Below, one piece after another: positions 10,689 through 20,126 of a stretch of 64,000 nucleotides of DNA (position 1 is the stretch's first letter; each line of letters opens with the position of its first letter). The notes below the pieces were generated by a model. The model was not told the origin of the DNA and made no database searches. It saw only the letters and a program-made list of their open reading frames with translations. The translations under genes and the position numbers were made by a program. Source of the stretch: Chloroflexi bacterium bin20 (GTDB lineage Bacteria > Chloroflexota > Anaerolineae > Aggregatilineales > Phototrophicaceae); assembly GCA_002238485.1 (NCBI GenBank), contig MPMG01000005.1:1-64000 (forward strand), written 5' to 3'.

Positions 10689-12656
10689 CTATGGATTGAG
10701 CCGATAGACATGGGGCCCGCCGCCCTCATTCACAAACACGACTTCTGCGCCGCGCCGCGCCATCGCATCTCCGCGCACCTCGCTTTCGGCAATAACAGCG
10801 TAGAATGCGCGCCCGGGCAATTCGACACGCATTTCGTCCAGAATCTCTTGATATGCCTGATCGGTGGTCTCTTCGTTGAATAACTGCCACAAGTGCGTCT
10901 CACGCGCATTGTAAGCCGGGATATTCGCGGTAAACCAGTATTGCGACTTCCGCGCATAGACCTGTCGCTCGTGCAGCAGGTGTTCATATTTGTGCACAGT
11001 CAGCGGCAACACAAGGACGGCGTCAACGGGACTATGTTCGCGAATCCAGGCATAGGCTGGCATGCGCTCGCCGACAATGGCGCCGTCCCGATAGGTGATG
11101 TGGCTGTTTTCATATACGAATGTCAGTTGCCGCGCGCGGCCATCATAATAGCGCGTGACCTGGACGACCTTGCCAAATGCCAGGATGCAGAGGAACAAGG
11201 TAAACCATCTCACAGGCTGGATGCGCCCACGATCCCAGCTGCGCGCCAAGGTCTGCAATGCCAGCAAAGCCGACAGCGTCACCAGAATCGACACATAGTA
11301 GACTGCCTTGTGCTGGTCGCCGTTGGGCAGCAGCAAAACCGCCGTGAGCAGAAGCCCGAGCCAGGCGCTGAACGGTAGGAACAAGTTGATCCAGCTTCTG
11401 TCGCGCAGCGCGAACAACGTTTGCAGCAAGCATAAAGGCAGAAACACCAGCAGCGCCGCGCCCAACATGCTGATATTGGCTGCGTCGAAGAGCCGAATCT
11501 CCAAGCCGACCCCATTGGTCTCGCTGAACTTCGCGTAATAATGCAGCAGCGGCAACGTCAAGAAAGCGCTGGACCCTAGCCAAATCGCCACAAAACGCGG
11601 ATGCAGCCGACGAATGGTCTCCCTGATCAATTGCAGCGGTGCTGTGCCGCGCGCGCCTCTGTCGAAGAGCAAGCCGAATCCGGCCACCGCCCCGCCACCT
11701 AGCAGCACCAGCACGATATAAAGCACCGCTGTCTGCCGCACAGCCAGGCAAAGCGCGACGCAAGCGCTCAGCACGACCGAGTCCAGCCGATCCAGCTTGC
11801 CTTGCAGGAAGCGCAAACAACTATGCAAGCAAGCGATGAAGCACAGGATGCCAATGGCGGTGCTGGTGAAATTCATCACCTTGCCCATGACGCTGTGCAA
11901 ACGCCGGTCGGCGCCCGGCAGCAGCATGATCCTGACTGAATTGGATTGATATGTGCCATCCAGCAACGTGCCCAGCAGAGTCAGCAGGCCAGTGATATTC
12001 ACCGCGCAATACACCAGCACAATCAGCAAGCCGAGAACCAGGCTGCGTCTCTTGACAAGCCCCAGATCGACCAGGATTTGGCCCAGCCAATAGAAGCTGC
12101 TGCAGATGGCGATGATGGTAAGGAGTGAGGCGACCAGCGGCGGCGCCCAGCCAGTTGCTTTCACCAGCGCCGCCAAAATCGCATGATATAGCCAATAAAA
12201 GTTGGCGGGGTAACCGGGCACAAAGATATTCTCCGCCGGCGTCGCACGCAACAGCAGCTCGTGCACATAACCGACATGCATATCGCCGTGATTCATGATC
12301 TGCAGGGTCGGGCTGGCCAGCTCGGCTTGAAACATGGGCACGAAGACCAGGAGTGGCAGCAAAGGCAGCAAGGCGCGCCAGTTGAAAGGCACGGGTTGAA
12401 CTTCGCCTCGCCGATAGCGGGCAGCAAATCGCAGCAAGAGCATAGCCAGCGGCAGCAGCAGCGACGACCACAGCAACGTCCGCCAGTGCGCGATCTCGAC
12501 CGGCATCAGCAGGGTCAAGATGTAGCCGAAGCAAACGAAGACCCCCAGCCAAATGACGAACAGGGGGTTGAGCACTTGCGTGAACAGCCCGCTTAGAAGA
12601 ATCCAGGAGCGATCGCCCCCGCGGTTATTCATCACAGACATTGGCGCTTGGCTCAT
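10689..12656 (-). CDS. Large polytopic membrane protein, GT-C-like (paralogue 1)
   Basis: 655 residues with about a dozen hydrophobic helices and a ~100-residue soluble C-terminus. It shares landmarks with the neighbour at 12653: NPLFVIWL near the start, the GDMHVGYVHELL acidic/His motif after helix 4, LPGADRRLH in the middle and LLPNGDQHKAVYY late. The acidic motif in the first outer loop, followed by many helices, fits a GT-C-type glycosyl or mannosyl transferase, but no family is certain. Its ATG overlaps the stop of the upstream paralogue by four bases (ATGA). It may act with the other membrane and surface-polymer genes of this region. Confidence 0.7.
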   Translation of the reverse strand: MSQAPMSVMNNRGGDRSWILLSGLFTQVLNPLFVIWLGVFVCFGYILTLLMPVEIAHWRTLLWSSLLLPLAMLLLRFAARYRRGEVQPVPFNWRALLPLLPLLVFVPMFQAELASPTLQIMNHGDMHVGYVHELLLRATPAENIFVPGYPANFYWLYHAILAALVKATGWAPPLVASLLTIIAICSSFYWLGQILVDLGLVKRRSLVLGLLIVLVYCAVNITGLLTLLGTLLDGTYQSNSVRIMLLPGADRRLHSVMGKVMNFTSTAIGILCFIACLHSCLRFLQGKLDRLDSVVLSACVALCLAVRQTAVLYIVLVLLGGGAVAGFGLLFDRGARGTAPLQLIRETIRRLHPRFVAIWLGSSAFLTLPLLHYYAKFSETNGVGLEIRLFDAANISMLGAALLVFLPLCLLQTLFALRDRSWINLFLPFSAWLGLLLTAVLLLPNGDQHKAVYYVSILVTLSALLALQTLARSWDRGRIQPVRWFTLFLCILAFGKVVQVTRYYDGRARQLTFVYENSHITYRDGAIVGERMPAYAWIREHSPVDAVLVLPLTVHKYEHLLHERQVYARKSQYWFTANIPAYNARETHLWQLFNEETTDQAYQEILDEMRVELPGRAFYAVIAESEVRGDAMARRGAEVVFVNEGGGPHVYRLNP

Positions 12657-14617
12657 GCGTCGGCTTCTAATGGGTTGAGCAGGTAAACATGCGCGCCGCC
12701 CTGATCATCTTCATACACCATCTCTGCGCCAGCGCCCAGCATGGCAGCCGGGGCGACATCGCTGTCTGCCAACACTACATACAAATCGCGCCCGGGCAGC
12801 TGCGCGCGCATGGCAGCCAGCAAGTCGCTGTAGGACTGGTCCAGAGGCTCATATCCATAGAGCTGCAGCATGTGATCGTTGCGGTCGTACCAATCCTCAA
12901 TATAGCGACTGTAGTGATTATGGCGGTCGCGCACATAGATTTGGCGTTCGGACAAAACATACTCGTAAATGGCGAGATAGGGCGGGGCGACGACTATGGC
13001 GTCAAATGGCGTGTGCTCGCGTATCCAGGTGTAGGCTGCCAAACGTTGCGGCGAAGTATAGCCATCAAGGAACAGGATATGATTGCCGTCATAGGCAAAT
13101 TCCCATTGCGCAGCGTCAATGTCCGTGCTCACTTTGACAACGGCGATCTTGAGGAATGCCAGCGCGACCAGGCAGATAGTCAGCAAGCGCGCTGCTTTGG
13201 AAAGACGGCTGCCGGACTGCCGTGCCAGATTCTGCAGCGCCAGCAGCCCCGACAGCGCGAACAAAATCGACAAGAAAAATACAAACTTGTATTGTCCATA
13301 ATCGGGCAGCCGCAAGACCGCAGCCAAGATCAGCCCGATCAGCCCGCTGCACTGCAAGAACCAGATCATCCAGCGGCGATCTCGCCAGGACAACCAGGTC
13401 TGAATCAAGAAGAGCGGCAAGAATAGCTGCAAAGCCGCCAGCAGCATCAAGACATTGTAATAACTGGTCGGCTCGATCCAGATATTTCCTTCGTGGTTGC
13501 TTGCAAAACCGAATATGTACTGCAGCAGCGGCGCCGTCAATCCAGCGCTTGCGACCAGCCACATCAGGATGAATCGCGGTTGTAGCCGGCCAATCGTCGC
13601 CGTGACCAATGTCTGCGGACGACAAGCATGCGCGCGCTTGTCGAAACCGAGCGCAATGCCGGCCAGCGCCAGCCCTCCCACGAGCGCTACCACGATATAG
13701 AGCGCGGCTTCGGGCCGTATCGCCAGACAGACAGCCACGCAAGCGCTCAGCAAGATCAGCGCCAGACGGTCAATTCTGTCCCGCAGGAAACGCAGGACGA
13801 TATGCAGCGCCGTGATGAAGCACAACATGGCAAGAGCCATACTGTTGTAATTCAGCATCTTGGACATGACATCGTGCAAGCGGCGGTCTGCGCCCGGCAG
13901 CAGCATTAAGCGTTGTGTTACCCTCGTTTCGACGTCGCCCGCCAGCAGCCTGCCCAGCATGGTCGGCGGACCCAGACTGTTAAGGGCGCAATAAACCAGC
14001 ACAATCGCGAAGCCGAGCCACAGCGTGCGCCGTTTCGCCAAACCCAGCGCAACCAGAATATCCGCCAGCACGAAGAAACTCATGAGGATAGCGACAGTGT
14101 TCAGCAGGGACACCAGCAGCGGCAAAGGCAACTTTGTCAGCTCGACCAATGCTGCCAGCGGCGCGTGGAAGAGCCAATAATAATTCGCTGGATGCCCCGC
14201 AACATAGACATTCTCTGGTGGGGTCGTGCTGAAGCGCAGCTGATTCGTGTAGCCAGCGTGAATATCGATGTGCCCCATGACCTGCAGAGTCGGGCTGGTC
14301 AATTCGGCCTGAAACAAGGGCACAAAGACCAGCAGCGGCAGCAAGGGCAGCAGCGCGCGGCTGTCAAAGGTCAGCGATGCATATGCCCCCGCTCGCCAGA
14401 GAACCCAAAAGCGCAGCAACAGCCCCGCCAGCGGCAGCAGCAGTGTCGCGATGAGCAGCGCCGTCCAATGCGCGATCTGCACGGGCATCAGCAACGTCAG
14501 CATGTAGCCCAGGCAAACGAAGAGCGCCAGCCAGATAACGACCAGTGGATTGAGAACTTCGGTGAAAAGCCCAACCAGGGCTCGCCAAGCGTTATCGAAC
14601 CTAAGACGACGCGTCAA
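12653..14617 (-). CDS. Large polytopic membrane protein, GT-C-like (paralogue 2)
   Basis: 654 residues, a tandem paralogue of the 10689 gene. It has the same motif order: NPLVVIWL, GHIDIHAGYTNQL, LPGADRRLHDVM and LPDYGQYKFVFF, with a soluble tail ending AHVYLLNPLEADA. It starts with TTG at 14617, supported by GGGAGG five to six bases upstream. The start lies inside the end of dnaX (17-base overlap), so it is translated from the dnaX transcript. The pair separates dnaX from ybaB-recR and probably entered this operon as a unit. The GT-C-like function is inferred from architecture only. Confidence 0.7.
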   Translation of the reverse strand: MTRRLRFDNAWRALVGLFTEVLNPLVVIWLALFVCLGYMLTLLMPVQIAHWTALLIATLLLPLAGLLLRFWVLWRAGAYASLTFDSRALLPLLPLLVFVPLFQAELTSPTLQVMGHIDIHAGYTNQLRFSTTPPENVYVAGHPANYYWLFHAPLAALVELTKLPLPLLVSLLNTVAILMSFFVLADILVALGLAKRRTLWLGFAIVLVYCALNSLGPPTMLGRLLAGDVETRVTQRLMLLPGADRRLHDVMSKMLNYNSMALAMLCFITALHIVLRFLRDRIDRLALILLSACVAVCLAIRPEAALYIVVALVGGLALAGIALGFDKRAHACRPQTLVTATIGRLQPRFILMWLVASAGLTAPLLQYIFGFASNHEGNIWIEPTSYYNVLMLLAALQLFLPLFLIQTWLSWRDRRWMIWFLQCSGLIGLILAAVLRLPDYGQYKFVFFLSILFALSGLLALQNLARQSGSRLSKAARLLTICLVALAFLKIAVVKVSTDIDAAQWEFAYDGNHILFLDGYTSPQRLAAYTWIREHTPFDAIVVAPPYLAIYEYVLSERQIYVRDRHNHYSRYIEDWYDRNDHMLQLYGYEPLDQSYSDLLAAMRAQLPGRDLYVVLADSDVAPAAMLGAGAEMVYEDDQGGAHVYLLNPLEADA

Positions 14618-16214
14618 TGATTCCTCCCAGCGACCTGGCGGCGGCGATCAGCGGGTCTTCCGCGGCGGGCAAATTCGCCTCTTGCGCAGGATCGGGCGGA
14701 CGAACATCGCCGAATAGGCGCGCTTCGATGCGCAGTTTGACGCCGTGCAGATCGAAAATGGCTTGCTCGATAACGCGCGCTTTGTCTGGCGTGGCAATCC
14801 GTTGCTGGAAGAATTCGGATGACACGCCCAGCACCAGCCGATTGCCTTCGATGTGGCGCACATGGGCATGGTGCAGCAGCGGACCCACATTGCGGTCGTA
14901 GCGGTTGGCTTGCGTCAGGATGTTCATCCAATTCTGATGAATCACGGCGGCTGAAAAGGCCGGAGCCGCACCCGCATCGCTGGCATCGGCGCGCTCATAG
15001 GCATGACCGCCATTGACTGCCGGTGCAGGAGAGGCCGCGCGCGCCTGTTCAGTGCGGGAAAGCGGTCGACCGCTGGGCGCTGGCTGAGCTGGTTGAGCTG
15101 GTTGCTCCGGCGCTGGCGGGGCCGGCTCGGGCGGCTGCTGGACGCTCTCGATGAAGGCCAATTCCAGTTCCAGCTGCGGCTGCCAGCCACCGGTGGTCTT
15201 GTTGATGGCGGCATTAAAGGCGCGGATGGCGCGCAGCAATCGGGAGCGAGACAACTGCCTCGCAAGTTCGTCATATTGGCGCCGTTCTTCTTCCGATGCT
15301 TCGATCAACGTGGCGCTGGCTGTCTGCGCCAGCATCACATTGCGCAAAAAACCGACGATCTGCTGTCCAAACTGGCGCGGGTCGCTGCCAGCATCAACAG
15401 CCGTATTGATCATCTGGATGCCCAGCGCCATGTCTTCCGCCACCAGCGCCGCCACCAGCTCGCGCACATGCAGCGAATCGGCTGTGCCCAGCAAGCGCTG
15501 CGTCAGCTCCAGCGTTACGCGCTCGTCGGGGTCGGTCACGATCTGGTCGAGCAGGCTGATGCTGTCGCGGACGCTGCCGGTGCCTTGCCGCGCGATCATT
15601 TCCAGCGCCGCCAGGTCGACATCCAGCGATTCATTCTCGGCGATATGCGCCAGGCGGGCGCTAACTTCGCGCAAGGAGACGCGCCGAAATTCAAATTGCA
15701 GGCAGCGACTCTTGATGGTGGCGGGTACTTTGTCGATCTCGGTGGTGGCCAGCACGAAGATGGCGTGGTCGGGCGGCTCTTCCAGGGTCTTGAGCAGGGC
15801 ATCGAAAGCATTGCCGCTGAAGCGATGCACTTCGTCGATGATGTAGACCTTGTAGCTGCCTTCGCCGGGCGAGAAGGCGATTTTGTCGCGCAGATCGCGC
15901 ACATCGTCGACGCCGGTGTGCGAGGCCGCGTCAATCTCAATCAAGTCCAGAAAGCGGCTTTCATTGATGGCAAGGCAATTGTGACAGGCGTTGCAGGGTC
16001 GCTGTCTGGCGTCTTCGTGAGTGCAGTTGACCGCTTTCGCCAGCAAGCGCGCCATGGTCGTCTTGCCAGTGCCGCGCGGTCCGCTGAACAGGTAGGCATG
16101 GCGGATGCGCTTGCGTGCCAGGGCATTGCGCAGGGTGCGCGTGATGTGCTCTTGTCCGACCACATCGTCAAACGCGAGCGGTCGCCACTTGAGATACAGC
16201 GCTTGTTCGGGCAA
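14601..16214 (-). CDS. dnaX: DNA polymerase III subunit gamma/tau
   Basis: 537 residues from the TTG at 16214, preferred because AGGAAAGG stands about seven bases upstream and QALYLKWRP follows immediately, as in the family; a TTG at 16268 would add 18 residues. The AAA+ clamp-loader ATPase is complete: Walker A GPRGTGKTT, zinc cysteines in CTHEDARQRPCNACHNC, Walker B VYIIDEVHRF and the SRC sensor KSRCLQFEF. The Pro/Ala-rich linker and C-terminal tau domain are shorter than in enterobacteria. I saw no A-run slippery site for gamma synthesis. It heads a minus-strand operon with two membrane proteins, ybaB and recR. Confidence 0.95.
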   Translation of the reverse strand: MPEQALYLKWRPLAFDDVVGQEHITRTLRNALARKRIRHAYLFSGPRGTGKTTMARLLAKAVNCTHEDARQRPCNACHNCLAINESRFLDLIEIDAASHTGVDDVRDLRDKIAFSPGEGSYKVYIIDEVHRFSGNAFDALLKTLEEPPDHAIFVLATTEIDKVPATIKSRCLQFEFRRVSLREVSARLAHIAENESLDVDLAALEMIARQGTGSVRDSISLLDQIVTDPDERVTLELTQRLLGTADSLHVRELVAALVAEDMALGIQMINTAVDAGSDPRQFGQQIVGFLRNVMLAQTASATLIEASEEERRQYDELARQLSRSRLLRAIRAFNAAINKTTGGWQPQLELELAFIESVQQPPEPAPPAPEQPAQPAQPAPSGRPLSRTEQARAASPAPAVNGGHAYERADASDAGAAPAFSAAVIHQNWMNILTQANRYDRNVGPLLHHAHVRHIEGNRLVLGVSSEFFQQRIATPDKARVIEQAIFDLHGVKLRIEARLFGDVRPPDPAQEANLPAAEDPLIAAARSLGGIIDASS

Positions 16215-16354
16215 TCGGCTGCCTTTCCTGCTATCGGCATTACAGTCTAGCGATTCTGCCAGCGTCAATCAAGCTGTGACAGCCTGCGCAAGACTGCCGC
16301 GATATGTGCTACCATTGGATCAGCAGCATAATTGATATTGAAAGGCAATCTAGT

Positions 16355-18091
16355 ATGACAGCAGACAGCTACAGTCCCGTCGCCCGTCTAGAAGACTTGC
16401 AACGCACAGGCTGTCTCACCGTGCGCCCAAATGGCAAGACGATCGTGCTCTTTGAATACAAAGAGCGCGTGTATGCCCTTGATAACCGCTGCCCGCACAT
16501 GGGCTTCCCCCTGGACAAAGGCTCGGTCGAAGATGGCATCTTAAGCTGCCATTGGCATCATGCCCGTTTTGACTTGGCCAGCGGCGGCGCATTCGATCTG
16601 TGGGCGGACGATATCGACAGCTTCCCGGTGCAACTGCGGGATGGCGAGATCTGCGTTGACCTGCGTCCACGCGGCAATACGATCGCGCATCAAGAGAATC
16701 GCCTGCGCGATGGCTTGCAGCACAACCTCAGCCTGGTGGTGGCGAAAGCCGTCATCAACCTGCTGGGGCACGATGTCGAACCATCCCTGCCCTTCCGCAT
16801 TGGTTTGGGCTTTGGCGCCTTGCATCGTGGCATGGATTGGGGGCGCGGCTTGACGACGCATGGCTGCACGATGAATCTGATCCCCTACCTGGACGCGGAC
16901 GACCGCTCCCTAGCGCTCTTTCATGGCTTGGCGGATGTCGCCAGCGACACAGCCGGCATGTCGCCACGCTTCAATCCGCGTCCGCTGCCCAATGACGAAA
17001 CCGATATCGCCACGTTGAAAGGCTGGTTCCGTCAGTTCGTGGAAGTGCGCGATGCTCAGGCTGGCGAACGAGCTATCGTATCGGCTTTGCGCGCGGGCGC
17101 GGATGACAAGCAGATCGCCGATATGCTCTTCACCGCCGCCACCGACCACCGCTATCTGGATGCCGGTCATACGCTGGATTTCATCAACAAGGCGCTGGAA
17201 TCGGTCGATCTGGCTGGCTGGGGAGCGGCAGAACTGGCTTTTACCAGCGTCGTGCCCAACCTGACCGGGGCTCGGCGCATGGAAGAATCCAATGCCTGGC
17301 GCAAACCCATCGACCTCATCCCGCTTCTAGAAGATGCCTTTGAGGCGCTGCCGGGCGCGCTGCAAGCGGGAGCTGGCAAAGAAACCTGCGCAGATGTCGA
17401 AGCGCTGATGCCCGTGCTGCTGGGCGATGATCCGCAGGCCATCATCGCGCTGCTGCTGGATTGTCTGCGCAGTGGGTTCGCAGCGGTGCGCCTGGCTGGC
17501 ATCGTCGCCTATGCCGCCGCTCGGCGCATCGCCCACTTCCATACCAGCAACGAATTCGGCGATTGGGATACGGCGCTGCACACATTCACTTTCGCCAACG
17601 CCGTGCACTGCGGATTGCGGCGCGTGGAGTCGGCGGGATTGATGCGCGGCATTTTTGACGCAGCCATGAGCATCTACCTGGATCGCTTCCTGAACCTGCC
17701 ATCGGTGCGGCTGCCTGCGCCCGAGCCGGTCACAGATGCCGATGACTTGCTGGACGACCTCGAGACCTTGCTCAACTTGCAGCAGCAAGTCAACCCGGCC
17801 GGCGCGCTGGTGGCGCAGTATCTGGTCAGCGGCGGCTGTCCGAACAAGCTGATGGCGCGCATGGGCAGGCTGCTGCTGCGCGAAGACCGCGACTTCCACA
17901 CCATCCAGTGCATCGAGGCGGCTTTCAATCAGTACAGCCTCATCAGCCTGGAATCGCGGGAGCGCGCCGAGCATGTGCTGGTGGCGGCGGCGCGTTACCT
18001 GGCTGCCCACGCCCCGACCATGCGCTCGCAGTTGCAGACCTACAGCATCGCGCGGCGGCTTTCTGCTGGCGAGAATCTCTTTGAAGGCTAG
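16355..18091 (+). CDS. Rieske [2Fe-2S] protein with long helical C-terminal domain
   Basis: 578 residues from the ATG at 16355 (AAAGG upstream). Residues 1-110 form a Rieske domain with both cluster motifs intact: C46-P-H48 and C65-H-W-H68. The following ~460 residues are Ala/Leu-rich, mostly helical and cysteine-poor. They contain conserved-looking stretches (HGCTMNLIPYLD, HTLDFINKALE, SGGCPNKLMARMGRLLLRED) that I cannot assign. It is soluble, with no signal peptide. It could be an oxygenase-type or electron-transfer protein with an unusual partner domain. It is divergent from dnaX, and its 3' end overlaps rsgA tail to tail by four bases. Confidence 0.8.
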   Translation: MTADSYSPVARLEDLQRTGCLTVRPNGKTIVLFEYKERVYALDNRCPHMGFPLDKGSVEDGILSCHWHHARFDLASGGAFDLWADDIDSFPVQLRDGEICVDLRPRGNTIAHQENRLRDGLQHNLSLVVAKAVINLLGHDVEPSLPFRIGLGFGALHRGMDWGRGLTTHGCTMNLIPYLDADDRSLALFHGLADVASDTAGMSPRFNPRPLPNDETDIATLKGWFRQFVEVRDAQAGERAIVSALRAGADDKQIADMLFTAATDHRYLDAGHTLDFINKALESVDLAGWGAAELAFTSVVPNLTGARRMEESNAWRKPIDLIPLLEDAFEALPGALQAGAGKETCADVEALMPVLLGDDPQAIIALLLDCLRSGFAAVRLAGIVAYAAARRIAHFHTSNEFGDWDTALHTFTFANAVHCGLRRVESAGLMRGIFDAAMSIYLDRFLNLPSVRLPAPEPVTDADDLLDDLETLLNLQQQVNPAGALVAQYLVSGGCPNKLMARMGRLLLREDRDFHTIQCIEAAFNQYSLISLESRERAEHVLVAAARYLAAHAPTMRSQLQTYSIARRLSAGENLFEG

Positions 18092-19080
18092 CGGTTGTAG
18101 ATGATGTAGGTATCGCGCAGTTCTTCGCGCAATTCCAGGTAGTGCTTGTAACGGTGACGGGCGATCTTGCCAGTTGCCACGGCTTGGCGGACGGCGCAGG
18201 CTGGCTCGTCGATGTGCGTGCAATTGCTGAACCTGCATTCCAGCACGAAGCGCGCAATATCCACAAAATAGGCGTCCAGCTCGTCCGGTTCAATATCCCA
18301 GGGCGCGATAGAGCGTATGCCGGGCGTATCGGCCAGGAAACCGCCGCCTTGCACCCGCACCAGGGCGCTGTCGCGGGTGGTGTGCACGCCCTCTTGTGAT
18401 GCGCTGCCCACCGCTTTGACCTGGCGTCCCAAACCGGGCTGCAGGCAGTTGAGCAAGCTGGTCTTGCCCACGCCCGACGGTCCTGTGAACACCGAAATGC
18501 CATCGCTCAGCAGCGAACGCAGTTCATCAACGCCATCCCCATGCAGGGCGCTGGTGCGCAGCAAGCGGTAGCCCAGCCGCTCGTAACTCGCCAAGAGGCC
18601 CTCCAGAGCCGGTGGAGAGCCCAGGTCGATCTTGTTCAGTATGATCAGCAGCGCGCCTATCGCCGACTTTTCTCCAGCCACCAGCAGTCGGTCGAGCATT
18701 TTCAGGTCGGGGGCGGGTTGTGCGGCGGCGAAGACAAAGAGCGCGCGGTCGGCATTGGCAATCAGCACATGCTCGCGTTCGGCTTGTCCAGCGCCGCGTT
18801 TGCCGGTCGTGCGCAATGCCCGCGACAACGCCGATTTGCGGGGCGCCAATTGTTCTATCGTGCCCATCAGCACATTCGTGCCTTCTTCGCGGCGCAGACT
18901 GATCGTGGCACGGTCGCCGATGGCTGCAATGTCCGAGGTCTTCGCCTCATCTTTGAGCCGTCCGCGCAGCTGGCACATGTAGGTCTGGTTGTCGTCGGCC
19001 GCGACCCAATAAAAGCCGCTCTGTTCTTTGACGATGATCCCGCTGCGGGCTTGAGTCAAGCTGGGCGCTCCCTTGCGCAT
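18088..19080 (-). CDS. rsgA: Ribosome small-subunit-dependent GTPase A
   Basis: 330 residues from the ATG at 19080; an in-frame ATG at 19131 would add 17 residues with no family match. It is a circularly permuted GTPase with G4 (NKID) before G1 (GPSGVGKTSLLN) and G3 (DTPG). An OB fold precedes it (SGFYWVAADDNQTYMCQLRGRLK), and a C-terminal zinc knuckle follows (CRFSNCTHIDEPAC). RsgA checks late 30S maturation. It is convergent with the Rieske gene. Confidence 0.95.
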   Translation of the reverse strand: MRKGAPSLTQARSGIIVKEQSGFYWVAADDNQTYMCQLRGRLKDEAKTSDIAAIGDRATISLRREEGTNVLMGTIEQLAPRKSALSRALRTTGKRGAGQAEREHVLIANADRALFVFAAAQPAPDLKMLDRLLVAGEKSAIGALLIILNKIDLGSPPALEGLLASYERLGYRLLRTSALHGDGVDELRSLLSDGISVFTGPSGVGKTSLLNCLQPGLGRQVKAVGSASQEGVHTTRDSALVRVQGGGFLADTPGIRSIAPWDIEPDELDAYFVDIARFVLECRFSNCTHIDEPACAVRQAVATGKIARHRYKHYLELREELRDTYIIYNR

Positions 19081-19337
19081 GGACTCGGGATTTAAGCACA
19101 TCGCGCGTGCAAAGGCAAAAGATTGGAGCACGTGGGAGTAGCGAAAATCGTGGAGGCAATCCTCATTCCCATTCTATCCGTCTGGCGACCTGATAGGCGC
19201 CCCTACAAATGATTTGGAATCCAGCAACTTCACCACTCCCGAAGCGGCTGCCCTGCGTCTACGCTTCCATCCATAGCCAGACGACTGTTTCTGCGTTACA
19301 ATCCGCGCAGTGGCAGACCAACGACAAGGGGCGCGGC

Positions 19338-20126
19338 GTGAGCGAACACCATGAAAGCAAAGACGCCGATGGCGATTCCAGCGTCCGCGTAGGGATCGAG
19401 CCGAACGGACTCATCTTCTGCGCGCTCTGCTTTGCGCTGGGGCTTCTGCTCGGTCATGCGTTAGAGCGGGGCAGGATGGACGAGACGTCCGCCTCGCTGG
19501 ACGAAGCACAATTGCGCGCCATCATCGCCAGTGTGCTTGACGAGCATGCAGCCGCGGCACAGCCAGCCGACAATGCGCCCGACCGCTTCGCCATGGTCGA
19601 TGACGACCCCTACCTGGGCGCGGTGGATGCCCCGGTGGTCATCGTGGAATTCAGCGACTTTTTCTGCGTCTATTGCAAACGCCACTTCGACCAGACTTTT
19701 GTGCCGCTGCTGGAGAATTACGGCGAGTACATCCGCTATGTTTATCGCGATTTTGCTCGATTGACTCCCGAGTCCACGCCTGCCGCCGTCGCCGCCCAGT
19801 GCGCCTTCGCCCAAGGCAAGTTCTGGGAGTTTCACAGCGCGTTCTTCGACAATCAGCAATCGCTCGGACGCGACTTCTATATCCAGACAGCAGCCGACAA
19901 CCAACTGGATATGGACGCCTATGCCGCCTGCCTGGACAACAATATATTTTTGGACGAGGTCGAGATCGACGGACTTGACGGACAGCTGGCGGGTGTGCAG
20001 GGCACGCCAGGCTTCTTCGTCAACGGGCAGATCCTCAGCGGCGCGCAACCCTACAGCATATTCGAGCGCATGATCCAGCGCGAACTGGACAAAGCCGGCA
20101 TCGACTATGCGCCAGTGAGTGGCTAA
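19338..20126 (+). CDS. Membrane-anchored DsbA-family thiol oxidoreductase
   Basis: 262 residues from a GTG at 19338 with AAGGGG 7-8 bases upstream; the longer frame from 19209 lacks family character. A single membrane helix (residues ~25-40) anchors the protein, and a ~45-residue linker leads to a thioredoxin-fold domain with active site C110-V-Y-C113 and the cis-Pro loop GTPGFF. The order VDAPVVIVEFSDFFCVYC resembles the DsbA/BdbD/Com1 group that introduces or shuffles disulfides outside the membrane. The stop lies inside the start of the next gene (8-base overlap). Confidence 0.88.
   Translation: MSEHHESKDADGDSSVRVGIEPNGLIFCALCFALGLLLGHALERGRMDETSASLDEAQLRAIIASVLDEHAAAAQPADNAPDRFAMVDDDPYLGAVDAPVVIVEFSDFFCVYCKRHFDQTFVPLLENYGEYIRYVYRDFARLTPESTPAAVAAQCAFAQGKFWEFHSAFFDNQQSLGRDFYIQTAADNQLDMDAYAACLDNNIFLDEVEIDGLDGQLAGVQGTPGFFVNGQILSGAQPYSIFERMIQRELDKAGIDYAPVSG

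Noticed and set aside
14601..16214. Programmed frameshift making gamma from dnaX
   Set aside because: No A-rich slippery run followed by a stop in the shifted frame was found near the end of the ATPase domain.
15003..16250. A 415-codon open frame opposite dnaX
   Set aside because: Shadow of dnaX; composition is typical of antisense frames and no ribosome site or motif is seen.
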